From: Microvirga sp.
GTDB lineage: Bacteria; Pseudomonadota; Alphaproteobacteria; Rhizobiales; Beijerinckiaceae
Direction: 5' to 3'
Length of the DNA stretch: 64,000 nucleotides
NCBI GenBank assembly: GCA_031181145.1
Contig: JAPSLB010000013.1
Span: forward strand, 30,854 to 94,853
Shown: positions 60,956-64,000 of the stretch, piece by piece
Numbering within the stretch: the stretch's first letter is position 1
How the letters are laid out: every line of letters begins with the position of its first letter
The notes under the pieces: model-generated
Seen by the model: only the letters and a program-made list of their open reading frames with translations
Told to the model about the DNA's origin: nothing
Database searches by the model: none
Position numbers and translations under genes: made by a program

Positions 60956-61246
60956 TCAGCTCGCGGCGGCGAGCTTCTTCTCGATCTCGCGCTTCACGGC
61001 GAGGGCGGTGGTCGAGAGCTCGTTGGCCGAAGCCTTCGCGAGGAAGGCGTCGAGGCCGCCGCGATGCTCGACGGAACGCAGAGCGTGAGCGGAGACGCGC
61101 AGGCGCACGGAGCGCTGCAGAGCTTCAGACTGGAGAGTGACGTTGCAGAGGTTCGGCAGGAACTTCCGCTTCGTCTTGCGGTTCGAGTGGCTCACCAGGT
61201 GGCCACTCAGCACGGCCTTGCCGGTCAGTTCGCAACGGCGGGACAT
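60956..61246 (-). CDS. rpmB: 50S ribosomal protein L28
   Basis: A 96-residue L28 protein: [32 protein letters not shown] and [20 protein letters not shown] are diagnostic. The alphaproteobacterial C-terminal extension ([20 protein letters not shown]) is present. It is a single-gene transcription unit ended by the hairpin at 60900-60925. Confidence 0.98.
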   Translation of the reverse strand: MSRRCELTGKAVLSGHLVSHSNRKTKRKFLPNLCNVTLQSEALQRSVRLRVSAHALRSVEHRGGLDAFLAKASANELSTTALAVKREIEKKLAAAS

Positions 61247-61491
61247 GGGTTCAATCCTATTGTCAAAGGGGTCGCGGCCTCGATTTCGCGGGTTTGCCTC
61301 AACGCAGATCCCACGTGGCCGGACACCAGAAGTCCTTGGAAGGTGCAGGGCTATAGGCCGAAAACCGGCCCCGCGTCAAGAATAGTGCGGCAGCACAACT
61401 CGTTTTTTTGCGCCGCCGTGGTCATCATTTATTCGGAATCTCATGCGACGCAACAGAATAGACTAACGGGATAGCCCCGGGAAAAATCTCC

Positions 61492-62358
61492 ATGCGCCTC
61501 ACGGCTTCAGCTTTGTTAATCTTAACCTTGGCCGGATTTGCCCCCCAGGTCCGGGCTCAGCCTGCCCAGACGCTCAAGGTGAACTACAACCTCTCCTTGG
61601 CAGGTCTGCCGTTGGGGAAGGCGGATCTTTCCTCGACCTTCAAGGGCCCAAAATACGAGATGCAGGGCAGCGTGAAGCTCACCGGGCTCGTGAAGATGAT
61701 CACCGGCGGCAAGGGGGCTGGCACGGCCTCCGGCGCGATCGTGGGGACCCAGCTCCAGCCCGAAGGCTTTGCCGTCAACACCAAATCCTCCGGCGAGCAG
61801 CGCATTGTGCGCATGGCGCTCGACAGTGGGAACGTGGCCGAGATCGAGATCGAGCCGCCTCTCGAGCCGAGGGAGGACCGGGTACCGGTGAAGGCCGCCG
61901 ACAAGAAGGGAGTCATCGATCCCTTGAGCGCCCTCATCATGCCCGCCGTAGCGTCAAAAAGCCTCACCGACGCCGCGAACTGCAATCGGACCATCCCGGT
62001 CTTTGATGGAGCCACGCGCCAGAACATCGTGCTCTCCTATTCCGAGACGCGAACCGTCAAGGTCCCGGGTTACTCAGGGCCCGCCCTCGTCTGCAACGCC
62101 CGCTGGGTGCCGATCTCCGGTCACCGTCCGCAGCGCTCCACCATCAAGTTCATGCAGGAGAACAAGGACATGAACGTATGGCTGGCGCCGGTGGAGGAGG
62201 CCCGCGTCCTCTTTCCGATCAAGGTAGCCGTGCGCACGATGATTGGGATGGGCGAGCTTGAGGCCGCCAGCTGGACGGTCGAGGGTGGCGGCACGACGGC
62301 CGCCGCCAAGCGCGGAGCCAAGGCGAGAGAGCCTGTCAAGGCAGGGGCTGGTCAATAA
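61492..62358 (+). CDS. DUF3108 exported protein
   Basis: A 288-residue protein with a signal peptide (MRLTASALLILTLAGFAPQVRA, residues 1-22). The DUF3108 beta-structured domain includes LKVNYNLSLAGLPLGKADLSS, CNRTIPVFDGATRQNIVLSYSE in parts and VFFPIKV-like VLFPIKVAVRTMIGMGELEA. A charged C-terminal tail (TTAAAKRGAKAREP) ends it. DUF3108 proteins are periplasmic and uncharacterised, possibly lipid-binding or envelope related. The gene lies between rpmB (divergent) and the helicase gene, as in many Rhizobiales. Confidence 0.88.
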   Translation: MRLTASALLILTLAGFAPQVRAQPAQTLKVNYNLSLAGLPLGKADLSSTFKGPKYEMQGSVKLTGLVKMITGGKGAGTASGAIVGTQLQPEGFAVNTKSSGEQRIVRMALDSGNVAEIEIEPPLEPREDRVPVKAADKKGVIDPLSALIMPAVASKSLTDAANCNRTIPVFDGATRQNIVLSYSETRTVKVPGYSGPALVCNARWVPISGHRPQRSTIKFMQENKDMNVWLAPVEEARVLFPIKVAVRTMIGMGELEAASWTVEGGGTTAAAKRGAKAREPVKAGAGQ

Positions 62359-62550
62359 GCCCTCAAAATCCTTGAAGAATTCTTGAGAAAGCCGGTGGCG
62401 AAACCGGCTCAAGGTGCCATATAAGAGTGAGCCTGCCGCCAGACGTTCAGGCTAGGCCTGTTTTGTGAGAAGGCTGCCTGCATCTGCCGATGCGGGAGCG
62501 TCTCGTCCCTCGCACCCGGGATCGTATCCGACATTACCCCGCATCCAGGC

Positions 62551-64000
62551 ATGGTTCGCCGTTCTCTCCCTCCGCAAGTGCGCGCGCGCGGCGTCACCGC
62601 CGTGCTCGGCCCCACCAATACCGGCAAGACCCACCTCGCCATCGAGCGCATGCTCGGTCACGACAGCGGCATGATCGGCTTGCCGCTGCGGCTGCTCGCG
62701 CGCGAGGTCTATCAGCGGGTCGTCGAGAAGGCGGGCCCGCATAATGTCGCTCTCATCACCGGCGAGGAGAAGATCAAGCCGGACCGGCCCCGCTATTGGA
62801 TCTCCACCGTGGAGGCCATGCCGCGCGACATCGATGCGGCTTTCGTGGCGATCGACGAGATCCAGCTCGCCTCTGATCTCGATCGTGGCCATGTGTTCAC
62901 AGACCGGCTTCTCAACCAGCGCGGGCGCGAGGAGACGATGCTCATCGGCTCCTCGACCATGCGGCCGCTCATCGAGACGCTGATTCCCGGGGTTCACGTG
63001 GTCACGCGGCCGCGTCTCTCGAAACTCACTTTTGCGGGCGAGAAGAAGGTTTCGCGCCTGCCCCGCCGCTCGGCCATCGTGGCCTTCTCGGCGGAGGAGG
63101 TCTATGGCATCGCCGAGCTCATCCGCCGGCAGAGCGGCGGCGCTGCGGTGGTCCTGGGTGCGCTCTCGCCCCGTACCCGCAACGCGCAGGTCGAGCTCTA
63201 CCAGAACGGGGATGTGGATTATCTGATTGCCACGGACGCCATCGGCATGGGCCTTAACCTCGATGTGGACCATGTAGCCTTCGCCGCCGACAAGAAGTTC
63301 GACGGTTTCCGCTTCCGCAAGCTCTACAATCCGGAACTCGCCCAGATTGCGGGTCGCGCGGGCCGCTACATGCGTGACGGCACCTTCGGCTCCACCGGCC
63401 GCTGTCCGCCCTTCGATGCGGAAATGGTCGAGGCGCTGGAAAATCACACTTTCGACCCTGTCCGGATCCTGCAATGGCGTAACCCGGATCTCGATTTCTC
63501 GTCCCTAGGGCGCCTGCGCGATTCCCTGGGCCAGCAGCCTCGGGAGCACGGTCTCGTGCGCGCCCCCATGGGCGAGGACGTGGCGGCCCTCGAACTGCTG
63601 GCCCGAGATGACGACATCCAGGCCTTCGCACGTACGAAATATGCAGTCGAGCGGCTCTGGCAGATCTGCCAAGTGCCTGATTACCGGAAGGTTTCACCCC
63701 AAACCCATGCGGATCTCGTCGGCCAGCTCTATCGCTTCCTCATGAAGGAGGGGGCGATTCCGGCGGACTGGTTCGCCCGCCATCTTTCGGCCTCGGACCG
63801 GACGGATGGCGACATTGACACCCTCTCCAACCGCATCGCTCAGGTGCGGACTTGGTCTTTCGTCGCTAACCGTCCGGACTGGTTGAAGGACCCGGAGCAT
63901 TGGCAGGGTGTTGCGCGTCAGGTAGAGGACAAGCTATCGGATGCGCTTCATGAACGTCTCGCCCAAAGATTCATCGACCGGCGGACGAGCGTTCTCATGC
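62551..64000 (+). CDS. SUV3-like DEAD/DEAH RNA helicase (partial, runs off window)
   Basis: From the ATG at 62551 the frame stays open to the last base (at least 483 residues), so the C-terminus is missing. Walker A is VLGPTNTGKTHLAIE, the DExx box is AIDEIQLASD, motif III-like is IGSSTMRPL, and the C-terminal helicase domain includes LIATDAIGMGLNLDVDHV and QIAGRAGRYMRDG. This matches the SUV3/mitochondrial degradosome-type helicase group of alphaproteobacteria, which unwinds RNA for decay. It begins about 190 bases after the DUF3108 stop. I infer an RNA rather than DNA helicase from family resemblance. Confidence 0.9.
   Translation, partial: MVRRSLPPQVRARGVTAVLGPTNTGKTHLAIERMLGHDSGMIGLPLRLLAREVYQRVVEKAGPHNVALITGEEKIKPDRPRYWISTVEAMPRDIDAAFVAIDEIQLASDLDRGHVFTDRLLNQRGREETMLIGSSTMRPLIETLIPGVHVVTRPRLSKLTFAGEKKVSRLPRRSAIVAFSAEEVYGIAELIRRQSGGAAVVLGALSPRTRNAQVELYQNGDVDYLIATDAIGMGLNLDVDHVAFAADKKFDGFRFRKLYNPELAQIAGRAGRYMRDGTFGSTGRCPPFDAEMVEALENHTFDPVRILQWRNPDLDFSSLGRLRDSLGQQPREHGLVRAPMGEDVAALELLARDDDIQAFARTKYAVERLWQICQVPDYRKVSPQTHADLVGQLYRFLMKEGAIPADWFARHLSASDRTDGDIDTLSNRIAQVRTWSFVANRPDWLKDPEHWQGVARQVEDKLSDALHERLAQRFIDRRTSVLM

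Overview
The window is a GC-rich stretch of an alphaproteobacterial chromosome, most likely a Hyphomicrobiales member close to Microvirga/Methylobacterium. This placement is an inference. It rests on the gene order (sdhCDAB, zapE, mdh-sucCD-sucA-odhB-lpdA, priA, atpHAGDC, bolA-dnaJ-cobS-cobT, rpmB, DUF3108, SUV3-like helicase), the split cobaltochelatase genes, an Omp19-type lipoprotein and a TTAA-N7-TTAA box of the CtrA kind. About 50 genes are supported and most are core metabolism. There is no CRISPR array, prophage or intact insertion sequence.

Layout. 1-9262 is the loosest part. It holds the end of an RND efflux pump, an atypical LuxR-type regulator, a decayed methyltransferase, a secreted cupin, a class III adenylate cyclase with a zinc ribbon, a nitronate monooxygenase and three small proteins (DUF6894-like, DUF1236, one secreted orphan), separated by long gaps. 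9263-12778 has tRNA-Ala(CGC), yggT-DUF167-folD, a lectin-like secreted protein whose signal peptide is split from its body by a seven-base homopolymer, and a LysR regulator. 12979-28273 is a nearly continuous TCA block: succinate dehydrogenase, an Omp19-like inhibitor, zapE, a TetR regulator, malate dehydrogenase, succinyl-CoA synthetase and the 2-oxoglutarate dehydrogenase complex. 28283-34108 has thymidine kinase, XerC, a methyltransferase, PriA and a histidine phosphatase. 34313-39322 is the F1 ATP synthase operon.

39361-54938 is mixed: a 2H phosphoesterase, PutA with a divergent Lrp regulator, TerC, an NMT1-type ABC importer, a COG0523 GTPase with a DMT exporter, a DD-carboxypeptidase, a peroxiredoxin-like/2OG-Fe(II) oxygenase fusion, Nudix, LOG and thiolase genes. 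55060-64000 is the bolA/dnaJ/cobS/cobT block, a phytase-like TAT protein, a queuosine-precursor-type transporter, rpmB, a DUF3108 protein and a SUV3-like helicase that runs off the window.

Together the genes link succinate, malate and 2-oxoglutarate oxidation to the respiratory chain and ATP synthase. Proline catabolism feeds glutamate into the same cycle. I found no large unknown multi-gene system. The points most worth a second look are the homopolymer frameshift (11716-11722), the Prx-like/2OG oxygenase fusion (about 51497-52651), the CtrA-type box (33332-33346), the palindromes between tetR and mdh (19046-19180), a 14-bp hairpin inside the atp operon (38817-38849), and dispersed palindromic repeats in the TCA and cob regions.
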